Shown: positions 37,484-44,981 of the stretch, piece after piece
Layout: each line of letters opens with the position of its first letter
How positions within the stretch are numbered: position 1 is the stretch's first letter
Assembly (NCBI GenBank): GCA_031291235.1
Contig: JARLJL010000022.1
Location: 124,001-188,000 of the forward strand
Direction: 5' to 3'
Source of the DNA: Sulfuriferula sp.
GTDB taxonomy: Bacteria; Pseudomonadota; Gammaproteobacteria; Burkholderiales; Sulfuriferulaceae
DNA length: 64,000 bases
Made by a program: the position numbers and the translations under genes
The notes under the pieces: generated by a model
Database searches by the model: none
What the model saw: only the letters and a program-made list of their open reading frames with translations
What the model was told of the DNA's origin: nothing

Positions 37484-37915
37484 TTACTGGATGTTCAGTT
37501 TTTTTGATGCAGCGCCTTTCCTTTTTGGCAGGGTCAGGTCAAGTACGCCGTCATTGTATTTTGCCGTTGCAGCGGTGTCGTCTATATCCTGATCGAGGGT
37601 GAAGCTGCGGAATAATTTGCCATGGTAGCGTTCGCTGCGCAGCACTTTTTCGCCGTCCTTCTCTTCTTTTTCTTTTTTTACCTCGGCGCTGATGCTGACC
37701 TGTTTGCCGGTAATCGCAACGTGAATGTCTTCCTTTTTTACCCCCGGAATTTCAGCGTGAACATTGTAAGCGCTGTCGGATTCCTTTACATCCATCCTGA
37801 GCTGCATTTGCTGGGGCTGATGGTCGAAGCGTACCGGTTGTATAAACCCCCGGAACAGGTTGTCAAAGGGCTCAAAACTCAAATCGAATGGGTCGTAACG
37901 GGTTAAATTTGCCAT
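37484..37915 (-). CDS. Small heat-shock protein, Hsp20/alpha-crystallin family
   Basis: A 143-residue ATP-independent chaperone. The alpha-crystallin domain covers about residues 40-135 (YNVHAEIPGVKKEDIHVAI; VLDLTLPKR), with FRSFTLDQDID inside. The C-terminus carries an I/L-x-I/L-like tail (KKLNIQ). A GGAGGAAT ribosome site precedes the ATG. No clear sigma-32 promoter was recognised in the 227-base upstream gap. It probably holds unfolding proteins in the cytoplasm under stress. Confidence 0.95.
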   Translation of the reverse strand: MANLTRYDPFDLSFEPFDNLFRGFIQPVRFDHQPQQMQLRMDVKESDSAYNVHAEIPGVKKEDIHVAITGKQVSISAEVKKEKEEKDGEKVLRSERYHGKLFRSFTLDQDIDDTAATAKYNDGVLDLTLPKRKGAASKKLNIQ

Positions 37916-38142
37916 GATGATTCCTCCATGCAGGACGAAAAATGATGCGGCGTTCGGCCGGTCCAGATACAGCCGGCGCCTGCTAATCCCTGCAAGTCAT
38001 TTTAGCAGGTGATTATCAGGATGCCAGTTATATCAGTACTTTAATATCGTTTTAGCTGCTTTTCTCCGGCGAAGCCGCTGCTGCAGTCCGGCCGGTCATC
38101 CGCAAAGCTCGGAGAGCCTGAACGGACAGCGGCAAGCTCGCC

Positions 38143-38685
38143 TTAAGGCGTTACCAGCGATTTGAAATCGGGAGACTTGACCAGTTTCTGGATAAGGTCC
38201 TGCACGGCAGGCAAGTAGGCTTCTGCGGTTTGTTTGCAAGCCGTATCGGCGATAAAGCCGCTATTGAATTCATAATGCTCGGAAACGTATGCGGATTTAC
38301 CGTTGGACGAGTTGATTTTAAGACCGATATCCCAGGATCCACCGGTCAGGCTGCGCGAGGATGAAAACGCAAGCTGATCCACAATGCCGCTAAGGGTAAC
38401 TTTGGGTGTCGTGTCGTCATATTTTCCGGCAACCTTGAGTTCGTCCGCCAGCGCTTTTTGAATATAGCTTTCGAAGGTCAAATTATCCGGCGGCGCAATA
38501 GGGCCGGCCGCCCGGCAGCTTTTATCGAAATTATCAGGCCCCTTGAATGTGCCGACGCTGATATTGCCGGCATCAATGCTTTTCAGAGCCACATTGGTAT
38601 CGGCGTTGATACTGTAACGTTGCGGCATATAGGTCGAGCATGCGCCTAACGATAAAGCGGTTATTACAATGAACATCTGTTTCAT
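38143..38685 (-). CDS. Putative lipoprotein of unknown function
   Basis: A 180-residue protein with a lipoprotein signal peptide ending LSLGACST (lipobox LGAC, Cys16). The mature sequence has ISVGTFKGPDNFDKSCRAAGPI and a beta-rich middle (TPKVTLSGIVDQLAF; SWDIGLKINSSNG) reminiscent of small outer-membrane lipoproteins that assemble transport or secretion systems, but no specific family is recognised. Two further cysteines could form a disulfide. A GGGAG site precedes the ATG. No operon partner is evident. Confidence 0.8.
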   Translation of the reverse strand: MKQMFIVITALSLGACSTYMPQRYSINADTNVALKSIDAGNISVGTFKGPDNFDKSCRAAGPIAPPDNLTFESYIQKALADELKVAGKYDDTTPKVTLSGIVDQLAFSSSRSLTGGSWDIGLKINSSNGKSAYVSEHYEFNSGFIADTACKQTAEAYLPAVQDLIQKLVKSPDFKSLVTP

Positions 38686-38729
38686 TTTTTATACTCCCTG
38701 GTTAAAAATCCGATTATTTGTCAGTTTGG

Positions 38730-39305
38730 TTATTTGTTCAGTACATGTTCGATTCTGCGATCGGGTACCAGCCACATCAGGGCAACGAATGTATATATGG
38801 CCATTGCAATCAGCGGTTCGACAAATGCAGCGACTATGGCGGCGGCGTAGAGCAAAGGGGAAAGTTTGCCTTTGACATCGCGGCCTATCGCCTTGGCGAG
38901 CAGGCTGTCGCTGCCCTGGCTGACGATAATCGTGCGTTGCAGTATCCAGTAGGCTATGGAAGCCAGCAGCAGTACGACGCCATAAAGTGCAGCAGGCGCC
39001 GATGCCAAATGATTCTCGCCCATCCAGCCGGTTGCAAACGGGAACAATGATAGCCAGAACAGCAGATGCAGATTGGCCCACAAAATCCCGCCGGTAACAT
39101 GCCGGGTGGTGTGCAGCATGTGATGATGGTTGTTCCAGTAGATGCCGATATAGATGAAGCTCAGCACGTAGCTGAAGAATACCGGCAGGGTAGGTATTAA
39201 TGCCGACAGATCACTGCCATGCGGCACCTTCATTTCCAGTACCATGATGGTAATAATGATGGCAAGTACGCCGTCGCTGAAGGCTTCCAGTCGATTGGTT
39301 CCCAC
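38730..39305 (-). CDS. TMEM175-like (DUF1211) potassium channel-type membrane protein
   Basis: A 191-residue integral membrane protein with about six hydrophobic segments. The signature NRLEAFSDGVLAIIIT close to the N-terminus is the (R/K)xxxFSDGVxA motif of the TMEM175/DUF1211 family, in which bacterial members form potassium-conducting tetramers. Length fits a single six-helix unit. The start is GTG at 39305; no ATG is available close by that would keep the motif. Stands alone; its immediate neighbours are unrelated. Confidence 0.88.
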   Translation of the reverse strand: MGTNRLEAFSDGVLAIIITIMVLEMKVPHGSDLSALIPTLPVFFSYVLSFIYIGIYWNNHHHMLHTTRHVTGGILWANLHLLFWLSLFPFATGWMGENHLASAPAALYGVVLLLASIAYWILQRTIIVSQGSDSLLAKAIGRDVKGKLSPLLYAAAIVAAFVEPLIAMAIYTFVALMWLVPDRRIEHVLNK

Positions 39306-39368
39306 GGGTTCTTCCGAATTGTTGAATGATACAATATTACGTAATGCTGACGCAGATATCCAGCTTGT

Positions 39369-39872
39369 TTAGCATGCGGAACGTAGCACTTGCCATGCCG
39401 CCAGCTTGTCTTCGTACGACAACGATGCGTGCGCCGGGCTGGTGGACGGCAGGCGCTGATAGTGAATATGCGTCGATGTCAGGCGAGGCAGCACCAGTTT
39501 GCGGTAAGCCTGATCGGCGGTAGCGCCATTGAAGAAAACATGGGTGATGCCGGTATGCAGGGCAAAGAAATTCTGAAAGTCGTTCGGTATTTGTGTGGCC
39601 TTGTCGATATTCGCGTCCAGACTGCCGGTGCGCGTACAGGAATGGAGTACGTCCCATAAGGCTATACGGGCTTGCCGCATAGCCTGTGTACGCAGTTCAT
39701 ACGACGATTCGGGCTGCAGCGGTATGAGTGCTGCCATGATGCGCCAGAACAGGTTGCGGGGGTGGGCGTAGTATTCCCCTGCGCGCAGGGAGGCTACACC
39801 GGGCATGCTGCCCAGAATCAGTACTTTGGCGTTGCTGTCGGCGACGGGGGCGAAGCTTTGTATGCGTAACAT
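39369..39872 (-). CDS. DNA-deoxyinosine glycosylase, UDG superfamily (family 6-like)
   Basis: Resembles the hypoxanthine-DNA glycosylase branch of the uracil-DNA glycosylase superfamily, which removes deaminated adenine. Characteristic are IQSFAPVAD, LILGSMPGVASLRAGEYYAHPRN and FFNGATADQAYRK. The start at ATG 39872 (MLRIQSFAPV, 167 residues) fits the family opening; in-frame starts at 39896 and 39914 would add poorly conserved residues, the latter overlapping the upstream gene. Upstream neighbour in the same direction is a PaiB-like protein, so the two may be co-transcribed. Confidence 0.87.
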   Translation of the reverse strand: MLRIQSFAPVADSNAKVLILGSMPGVASLRAGEYYAHPRNLFWRIMAALIPLQPESSYELRTQAMRQARIALWDVLHSCTRTGSLDANIDKATQIPNDFQNFFALHTGITHVFFNGATADQAYRKLVLPRLTSTHIHYQRLPSTSPAHASLSYEDKLAAWQVLRSAC

Positions 39873-39900
39873 GTCAGCAATCGCGCGCTGGCGCATGATG

Positions 39901-40530
39901 TCAGCGCGGTGCATCAAGCATGATCTGTGCCATCAACTGTGCAAGCTCGGCATCGGTTTGCAGGCCGGATTGGTTTAGTGCAGCGATGACAAGCTGCCGA
40001 TCTTCGAGCGAGCGGTTCTGACTTAGCTTGAATTTGGCCTGAATGTCGGTGATGACGATTTCGAAGCCGACGATTGCATCCAGCAGTTTTGCCTGTCGTT
40101 CGTCGGTCCGATCGGGTTGCCATGGAATGGGCATGTGGGATTCGTGAACTCGGGTAAGCTGCTCGACCAAATCGGCCAATTCGGTCTTATCTGTCGTCAG
40201 CCGCGGTATGCCACGCAGATGGACGGCGGAGTAATTCCATGTCGGCACGCCTGGCGTCGCATAATATGAAGACGAAATATAGGCATGCGGCCCTTGAAAT
40301 ACGGCCAGAATTTCGCTGTCCGATGAAAAGTGCCGCCATTGCGGATTTGCTCGCGCCATGTGGCCGCGCAGCTTGCCTTGTCTGGCTGCAGTACGCTCGA
40401 ACAGCATGGGCAGGTGGCTGACATAAGGAGCACCGTCGGATACGGTGACCAGCATGCCGAAAGGATGTGCCGAGATCAGTGCTGCTGCGTGATCTGGATT
40501 CGATGCTTTGAAGGGTTCGGGTATATACAT
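39901..40530 (-). CDS. PaiB-like FMN-binding split-barrel protein
   Basis: A 209-residue protein of the PaiB family (named after a Bacillus sporulation/protease regulator, but with an FMN-binding split-barrel fold). Family features are the opening MYIPEPFKASNP, the HLPMLFER segment, GHMARANPQWRHF, the conserved FQGPHAYISSSYY and PTWNYSAVHLRG. The ATG at 40530 is chosen because it begins exactly at the family N-terminus; the frame is open further upstream but without homologous character. Whether it regulates transcription or acts as a flavoenzyme is unresolved. Confidence 0.92.
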   Translation of the reverse strand: MYIPEPFKASNPDHAAALISAHPFGMLVTVSDGAPYVSHLPMLFERTAARQGKLRGHMARANPQWRHFSSDSEILAVFQGPHAYISSSYYATPGVPTWNYSAVHLRGIPRLTTDKTELADLVEQLTRVHESHMPIPWQPDRTDERQAKLLDAIVGFEIVITDIQAKFKLSQNRSLEDRQLVIAALNQSGLQTDAELAQLMAQIMLDAPR

Positions 40531-40677
40531 ATAAAATATCATGCCGCGAACTTCGCGGAATATCAAGAACGTATTATGGCTGTGCGCGAGACAGTCGTGA
40601 AAATGGTGCGGGGGATGCTTAAACACGATTCTTTTGTCACGAAATAGCCGCAATCGGGTTATGATATTCGCACTGCA

Positions 40678-40731
40678 AGGGTGTGGATGCGATAGCTGTA
40701 TGTACCAGGTACGTCGAATACCCGCAACCCT
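40678..40731 (+). promoter_or_regulatory. Possible structured leader of the DsrE gene
   Basis: An extended imperfect stem can be drawn: AGGGT (40678-40682) with ACCCT (40727-40731), partly paired flanks, and an inner GTAC-CAG-GTAC hairpin near 40702-40712. A -10-like TATGAT at 40660-40665 lies just upstream. No known riboswitch class is recognised. Confidence 0.3.
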
Positions 40732-40758
40732 GTTTATAAAATTATGGAGGAGATGGAA

Positions 40759-41136
40759 ATGGCAGACAAGCTGGTGATTATGTTGCTGACGATCAGTCCG
40801 GATCAGCCGCATTTGTGCGGAACCCCGTTTTTTCAGGCGGCTTCGGCTGCGGCCATGGATGTGGAAGTGGAGATTTATTTTGCCAGTGCAGCAACGCGTT
40901 TGCTGGCAAAAGGGGTCGCAGATCGTATTTATCCCTCCGAGAACAAGGTGAAGTCGGTATACGGTTTCATGAAGGATGCATCCGAGCTGGGCGTCAAATT
41001 CTTTGCCTGCGGCGGCGCGCTGGATGCCTATGCGATCAAGCCGGATGTGCTGATCACGGAATGTACCGGTGTGGCTGGCGGCGCCATGTATATCAGCCGG
41101 GTGATGGACGACGAATGGCGTTCGATTAGTTATTGA
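40759..41136 (+). CDS. DsrE/DsrF-like family protein
   Basis: A 125-residue small cytoplasmic protein of the DsrE superfamily (sulfur-trafficking and related proteins). It opens MADKLVIMLLTISPDQP, has a helix-strand pattern with YFASAATRLLAKGVAD, then VKFFACGGALDAY with a Cys at the position used by several DsrE-like sulfur carriers, and LITECTGVAGGAMY. Start at ATG 40759 is chosen since GGAGGAG lies 7 bases upstream; two earlier in-frame ATGs overlap this ribosome site. It is followed after 2 bases by a HIRAN-domain gene. A sulfur-relay role is possible but not shown. Confidence 0.82.
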   Translation: MADKLVIMLLTISPDQPHLCGTPFFQAASAAAMDVEVEIYFASAATRLLAKGVADRIYPSENKVKSVYGFMKDASELGVKFFACGGALDAYAIKPDVLITECTGVAGGAMYISRVMDDEWRSISY

Positions 41137-41138
41137 TC

Positions 41139-41513
41139 ATGCGAGTGTTTGCGCTCCTGTCGTTATGGCTGGTAGCGGGATATGTTTTTGCGACGGAAAT
41201 AACGGCGCAGATACTGGTGCAGTCATCGCCGCTGGCCGGCTTCCAGTATTATGCGGGCAAGGCATTGTGGGATGAGATGCGCGAAGGCGATACGCTGGCA
41301 TTGGTGCGCGAGCCGGATAATGCTTATGATGCGCATGCAGTCCGTGTGGAATGGCATGGGGCAAAATTGGGATATGTTCCGCGTCGCGATAATGCAGCGG
41401 TAGCCAGAATGCTGGATAATGGCACCGCGATGAATGCCAGGATTACCCGTTTGACCAAAAGTCGCAATCCATGGCAACGGATATTGTTTGACGTGTATGT
41501 GCCGTTGCAGTGA
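41139..41513 (+). CDS. Exported HIRAN-domain protein
   Basis: A 124-residue protein with an N-terminal signal peptide (MRVFALLSLWLVAGYVFA) followed by a stand-alone HIRAN domain (about 25-120): SPLAGFQYYAGKALWDEM, LVREPDNAYDAHAVRVEW, KLGYVPRRDNAAVARML. HIRAN domains are best known as DNA-end binding modules fused to helicases; here the domain is predicted to be exported. ATG 41139 is used, 2 bases after the DsrE stop, so the two are probably co-translated. A clean Rho-independent terminator follows. Role unknown. Confidence 0.88.
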   Translation: MRVFALLSLWLVAGYVFATEITAQILVQSSPLAGFQYYAGKALWDEMREGDTLALVREPDNAYDAHAVRVEWHGAKLGYVPRRDNAAVARMLDNGTAMNARITRLTKSRNPWQRILFDVYVPLQ

Positions 41514-41538
41514 GTGGACGCATGCGCGCCGCACTGAT

Positions 41539-41564
41539 GCCGCCTGTTCAGGCGGCTTTATTTT
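41539..41564 (+). terminator. Rho-independent terminator after HIRAN gene
   Basis: GCCGCCTG (41539-41546) pairs perfectly with CAGGCGGC (41549-41556) around a TT loop, followed by TTTATTTT. It ends the DsrE-HIRAN transcription unit just before tsaB. Confidence 0.85.
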
Positions 41565-41578
41565 AGATAATGATTTGA

Positions 41579-42250
41579 ATGAATATTCTTGCGTTTGATG
41601 CATCTACCGAATATTGCTCTGCGGCGCTGTGGCTGGACGGCGAAATCGTCAGTCGGCAGGTTCATGCCGGGCAGACGCATTCGCAGCTGCTGCTGCCGCA
41701 GTGCCAGGATTTGCTGGCCGAGGCCGGGCTAACGTTTGCGGATTTGCACGGTATCGGTTTCGGCGAAGGGCCGGGCTCGTTTACCGGTTTGCGTATTGCT
41801 TGCGCAGTTGCACAGGGATTGGCATTTGCCGCTGACATTCCGGTAGCGGGGATCAGCAGTTTGCAAGCGCTGGCCGTTGCCGGTAATGGCGATAGCGTGA
41901 TCGCTTGTCTGGATGCGCGCATGGGCGAGGTGTATCACGCGACCTATCGCCGCGAGGCGGATGAGTACGTCATGTTGAGTGAGGCCCGGGTATGCAAACC
42001 GCAGGATGTGCCGGCAGTCGAGGGCGACGGCTGGCTGGGTTGCGGCAGCGGATTTCTGGCGTATGGCGATGTATTGGCGCAGCGCTATGGCGCAGCGCTG
42101 GCAGCAACGCAGGCCGATATTTTTCCGCATGCCCGAGATATTGCGTATCTGGCAGCCAGGAAATTCGCGCTGGGCGAAGGCATGGCTGCCGAATTGGCGA
42201 CGCCGTTATATATTCGTAACAAAGTGGCATTGAAGATTTGCGAGCGATGA
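41579..42250 (+). CDS. tsaB: tRNA t6A biosynthesis protein TsaB
   Basis: Partner of TsaD/TsaE in forming threonylcarbamoyladenosine at position 37 of ANN-decoding tRNAs. The 223-residue protein opens MNILAFDASTEYCSAALW (ASKHA fold), with GIGFGEGPGSFTGLRIA being a highly conserved TsaB block and VIACLDARMGEVYHA the second. Followed by rimI with an ATGA overlap, the usual order in proteobacteria. Confidence 0.96.
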   Translation: MNILAFDASTEYCSAALWLDGEIVSRQVHAGQTHSQLLLPQCQDLLAEAGLTFADLHGIGFGEGPGSFTGLRIACAVAQGLAFAADIPVAGISSLQALAVAGNGDSVIACLDARMGEVYHATYRREADEYVMLSEARVCKPQDVPAVEGDGWLGCGSGFLAYGDVLAQRYGAALAATQADIFPHARDIAYLAARKFALGEGMAAELATPLYIRNKVALKICER

Positions 42251-42714
42251 ACAGTATCCTGAAAACGCAGCCGACGGTCAGGCCGATGACCGAGGCGGAT
42301 TTGCCGGAAATCGCAGTGCTGGACGCGCAGTGTTATCCGTATCCGTGGACGCTGGGCAATTTTGCCGATTCCATGCAGGCCGGTTACCGCTGCTGCATCT
42401 ATGAAGCGGATGATGAAATTATCGGCTATGCAGTCATGATGCTGGCTGTAGGCGAGGCGCACCTGCTCAATATCACCATTGCGCCTGCACATCAGGGGCA
42501 AGGCTGGGGACGGGCATTGATGTTGTATGTCATTGAACGCGCACGTCAGGATCAGGCCGAGTCGCTGTGGCTGGAAGTGCGGCCGTCAAACGTGATAGCG
42601 CGGCATCTGTATGACAATATGGGATTCGATTATGTGTCCGTGCGCAAGAATTATTATCCTGCCGTCGGCGGACGTGAGGATGCCGTGATAATGCGATTGG
42701 ATTTGCATGCGTGA
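42247..42714 (+). CDS. rimI: Ribosomal protein S18 N-alpha-acetyltransferase RimI
   Basis: GNAT-family acetyltransferase of 155 residues. ATG 42247 overlaps the tsaB stop. Key elements are the acetyl-CoA loop APAHQGQGWGRALM (Q/RxxGxG/A), EVRPSNVIARHLYDNMGFD and YYPAVGGREDAVIM, all typical of RimI. Overlaps the next gene by 8 bases, indicating an operon tsaB-rimI-holD-like. Confidence 0.95.
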   Translation: MNSILKTQPTVRPMTEADLPEIAVLDAQCYPYPWTLGNFADSMQAGYRCCIYEADDEIIGYAVMMLAVGEAHLLNITIAPAHQGQGWGRALMLYVIERARQDQAESLWLEVRPSNVIARHLYDNMGFDYVSVRKNYYPAVGGREDAVIMRLDLHA

Positions 42715-43201
42715 AGCAATACTCGAAGAGTTGGGGTTGATGCCTCTATGGCAGTTGCGGCGGTCGGCAGACGAGACTGCCGATGCGGCAGCGCCGGCGC
42801 TCGGCATAGTGGCTGATCTGACGGTAGTCAGCGTGTCGCACGACAATGGCCTGGCCGGCTGGATATTGCTGGACGAGGCTTTGTCTGGGGACGAGATGGT
42901 TTTGTTTGCCAACCTGTTGCAGGCGATGCGCCTGCGGCAGGCAGGTATAGCGGAGTTTGCGTATGCCGGGCTGCCGCAGGCGGCTGAGGCTAGCCAGACG
43001 CAATGGGTATGGGTTATGGGCGTAAAGTTGGCGCAGCAGATGCTGGAAAACGATTTGCCTGCGGTCGAACTGGTTCGCCAGTCGTGGCGCTGGCAGGGTT
43101 TGCCGCTATTCGCCAGTGCGCGTCCGCGCGAACTGATATTGCATCCGCAAGACAAGGCGGGGTTATGGGCCGGTTGGTGTGGCTGGTTGGCTGCGCAGTA
43201 A
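42707..43201 (+). CDS. Putative DNA polymerase III psi subunit (HolD-like)
   Basis: A 164-residue protein opening REAILEELGLMPLWQLRRS, which resembles the HolD N-terminus (xxLGIxxWxLRRP) used to bind the chi subunit. The body could be the UDG-like fold of HolD, and the end (SARPRELILHPQDKAGLW, then WCGWLA) parallels the HolD C-terminal 'P.L..L..NP..KA.LW' pattern. Gene order next to rimI agrees with E. coli holD-rimI. Sequence conservation of HolD is very low, so this is tentative; another reading is a degenerate uracil-DNA glycosylase-related protein, since betaproteobacteria often carry such a gene after rimI. Confidence 0.55.
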   Translation: MREAILEELGLMPLWQLRRSADETADAAAPALGIVADLTVVSVSHDNGLAGWILLDEALSGDEMVLFANLLQAMRLRQAGIAEFAYAGLPQAAEASQTQWVWVMGVKLAQQMLENDLPAVELVRQSWRWQGLPLFASARPRELILHPQDKAGLWAGWCGWLAAQ

Positions 43202-43221
43202 TTTCTGGGGCCGAGCGCAAT

Positions 43222-43249
43222 AAAAAAGCCCGAGGTAACGGGCTTTTTT
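43222..43249. terminator. Strong bidirectional Rho-independent terminator
   Basis: AAAAAAGCCCG (43222-43232) pairs with CGGGCTTTTTT (43239-43249) around a 6-base loop. A T-run follows on the plus strand and, by symmetry, on the minus strand, so it can end both the tsaB-rimI-holD-like unit and the converging small gene at 43268. Confidence 0.9.
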
Positions 43250-43267
43250 ATTGATGATGCGGTTAAA

Positions 43268-43591
43268 TCAACCGTGCCATGCGTGTTCGAGCACATCCAG
43301 ACGGATGTCCAGAGCGAATTTTTCACCATTGCCTTCAACGCTGAGGGTAACAACGCGAACGCCAGGGGTAGGGAAGGACACTTCATGAGTATAAGTGCCT
43401 GGTGCATTTACGCTTTGTTCGTTAACGACTTTACCGGTGGTGTCGGTGAGTTTGCATTTGACCTGACCGCTGCCATCCACCAAAGCCTGAATACGGAAAC
43501 TTTCGTTAGCGCAACGACGATATACGGCTGGATCGCGGTTGACGTTATATTCCAGGTTGTTGACCTTGACGAGCTTAACCAGCTTTTTCAT
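43268..43591 (-). CDS. Small protein of unknown function divergent from cbbQ cluster
   Basis: A 107-residue basic-to-neutral protein; ATG 43591 (MKKLVKLVKVNNLEYN) is chosen over an earlier alternative start 51 bases upstream that adds AT-rich leader sequence. No signal peptide or membrane segment. The pattern is of alternating beta strands (ESFRIQALVDGSGQVKCKL; TYTHEVSFPTPGVRVVTLSV) suggesting an Ig- or carrier-like beta sandwich with Gly-containing turns. It reminds me faintly of SoxZ/Ig-like folds but I cannot assign it. A 104-base region separates it from the divergent 43696 gene. Confidence 0.72.
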   Translation of the reverse strand: MKKLVKLVKVNNLEYNVNRDPAVYRRCANESFRIQALVDGSGQVKCKLTDTTGKVVNEQSVNAPGTYTHEVSFPTPGVRVVTLSVEGNGEKFALDIRLDVLEHAWHG

Positions 43592-43695
43592 ATCAGCATT
43601 CCATTTATTAGTAAAGTTGAGTAAAATAATCGGGTATTGCACAAATCACAATTTCGCAATTTTATTCTTAAACTTCTATTCGGTCTAGTCAGAAA

Positions 43696-44109
43696 ATGGA
43701 TCATCAAGCTTTAATACATACTTTCGAACAGGTCGATGAGCAAATAGTCGACCTCGAACGCATACTCAACGAGCGTAAATCCCTGCCGCTGCAGGCGACT
43801 GTAGAGCACGCAATGGCGCTTACCAAGCAACTGATTATTGCCTACATCGTTGACGTCGGCGTCAAGGAAGTACCCGATATGGACGCCGATTTGCTGGAAG
43901 TTTTCAAGGCGCTGGTCAAAAGCGATCCGTCGTGGAACACGATACGCGACAATTGTCGCGAGCTGGTGTATTACCATAATTGCATTACGATGGAACGCCT
44001 TGATGCGCTGCCTGCGAATCCGGAAAAAATGGCGATTCGCACATTACGGCATTTGTACCTGTTTATTAAAACACGCTGTATGCGTGAAGAACGTCTGGAG
44101 ATGGCATGA
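43696..44109 (+). CDS. Helical protein of unknown function upstream of cbbQ
   Basis: A 137-residue, soluble, mainly helical protein ([19 protein letters not shown] at the N-terminus suggests a coiled coil). It has no cofactor motif that I recognise. Its stop overlaps the cbbQ start (ATGA at 44106), so it is translated together with the AAA+ ATPase and the VWA protein. A cofactor, adaptor or substrate-recognition role in the CbbQO complex is possible from context alone. Confidence 0.78.
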   Translation: MDHQALIHTFEQVDEQIVDLERILNERKSLPLQATVEHAMALTKQLIIAYIVDVGVKEVPDMDADLLEVFKALVKSDPSWNTIRDNCRELVYYHNCITMERLDALPANPEKMAIRTLRHLYLFIKTRCMREERLEMA

Positions 44110-44954
44110 AAGGCTTTTTGAACCGTTTGCGCGGCGTAGAGCGCGATATTATTCAACTTCCTGTGGAGGACGATGCAGGCGCACCCTATTACGAAGCGCA
44201 GAATAATGAAATCGAGATTTTTGAGGCGGCATACAGGAAGCGCCTGCCGGTGATGCTGAAAGGCCCGACCGGCTGCGGCAAGACCCGCTTTCTGGAGTAT
44301 ATGGCCTGGCGATTGAAGCGCCCGCTGGTTACCGTGTCATGCCACGAAGACTTGACCAGTTCCGATCTGGTCGGGCGCTTTCTGCTGGAAGGCGAGCAGA
44401 CTGTCTGGCAGGACGGGCCGCTGACGCGTGCAGTAAAGGCCGGCGCCATCTGTTATCTGGATGAAATCGTGGAGGCGCGTACCGACAGTACCGTGATCAT
44501 TCACCCGTTGACCGACCATCGCCGTCAATTGCCGTTGGAAAAGAAGGGGCAGGAAATCGAGGCGCATGAAGACTTCATGCTGGTGATTTCGTATAACCCG
44601 GGTTATCAAACCGTGTTGAAGGATTTGAAGCCTTCCACCAAACAGCGTTTTATCGGTATCAATTTTGATTATCCGCGTGAGGAAATCGAACTTAAGATCG
44701 TCAAGAACGAGGTGCCGGAGCTCGATGATGCGCTGGTTGCCAAGCTGGTCGCTGCCGGTCGGCGCGCGCGCACGCTCAAGGATCACGGCCTTGAAGAAGC
44801 AACATCGACGCGTGCACTAGTGTATGCCGGCAATATGATTGCAGCAGGGATCGATCCGGTAGAAGCTTGTAAAGCGGCACTGGTTAATCCTGTCACCGAC
44901 GATCCCGAGCTGTCCGAGGCGTTGATGGAAATCATACGGGCGCATTTTGCCTGA
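44106..44954 (+). CDS. cbbQ: CbbQ/NirQ/NorQ-family MoxR AAA+ ATPase
   Basis: CbbQ-type ATPases with CbbO remove inhibitory sugar phosphates from RuBisCO; NorQ homologues with NorD mature nitric oxide reductase. The 282-residue protein has Walker A GPTGCGKT (53-60), Walker [13 protein letters not shown], sensor-like VISYNPGYQ and [14 protein letters not shown], and the [13 protein letters not shown] block typical of the CbbQ/NorQ family. The large 843-residue VWA partner downstream favours CbbQO over NorQD. No RuBisCO or reductase gene is present in the window, so the substrate is inferred. Confidence 0.85.
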   Translation: MKGFLNRLRGVERDIIQLPVEDDAGAPYYEAQNNEIEIFEAAYRKRLPVMLKGPTGCGKTRFLEYMAWRLKRPLVTVSCHEDLTSSDLVGRFLLEGEQTVWQDGPLTRAVKAGAICYLDEIVEARTDSTVIIHPLTDHRRQLPLEKKGQEIEAHEDFMLVISYNPGYQTVLKDLKPSTKQRFIGINFDYPREEIELKIVKNEVPELDDALVAKLVAAGRRARTLKDHGLEEATSTRALVYAGNMIAAGIDPVEACKAALVNPVTDDPELSEALMEIIRAHFA

Positions 44955-44981
44955 TTCGTTAACTATTTGATATTTCCACTC

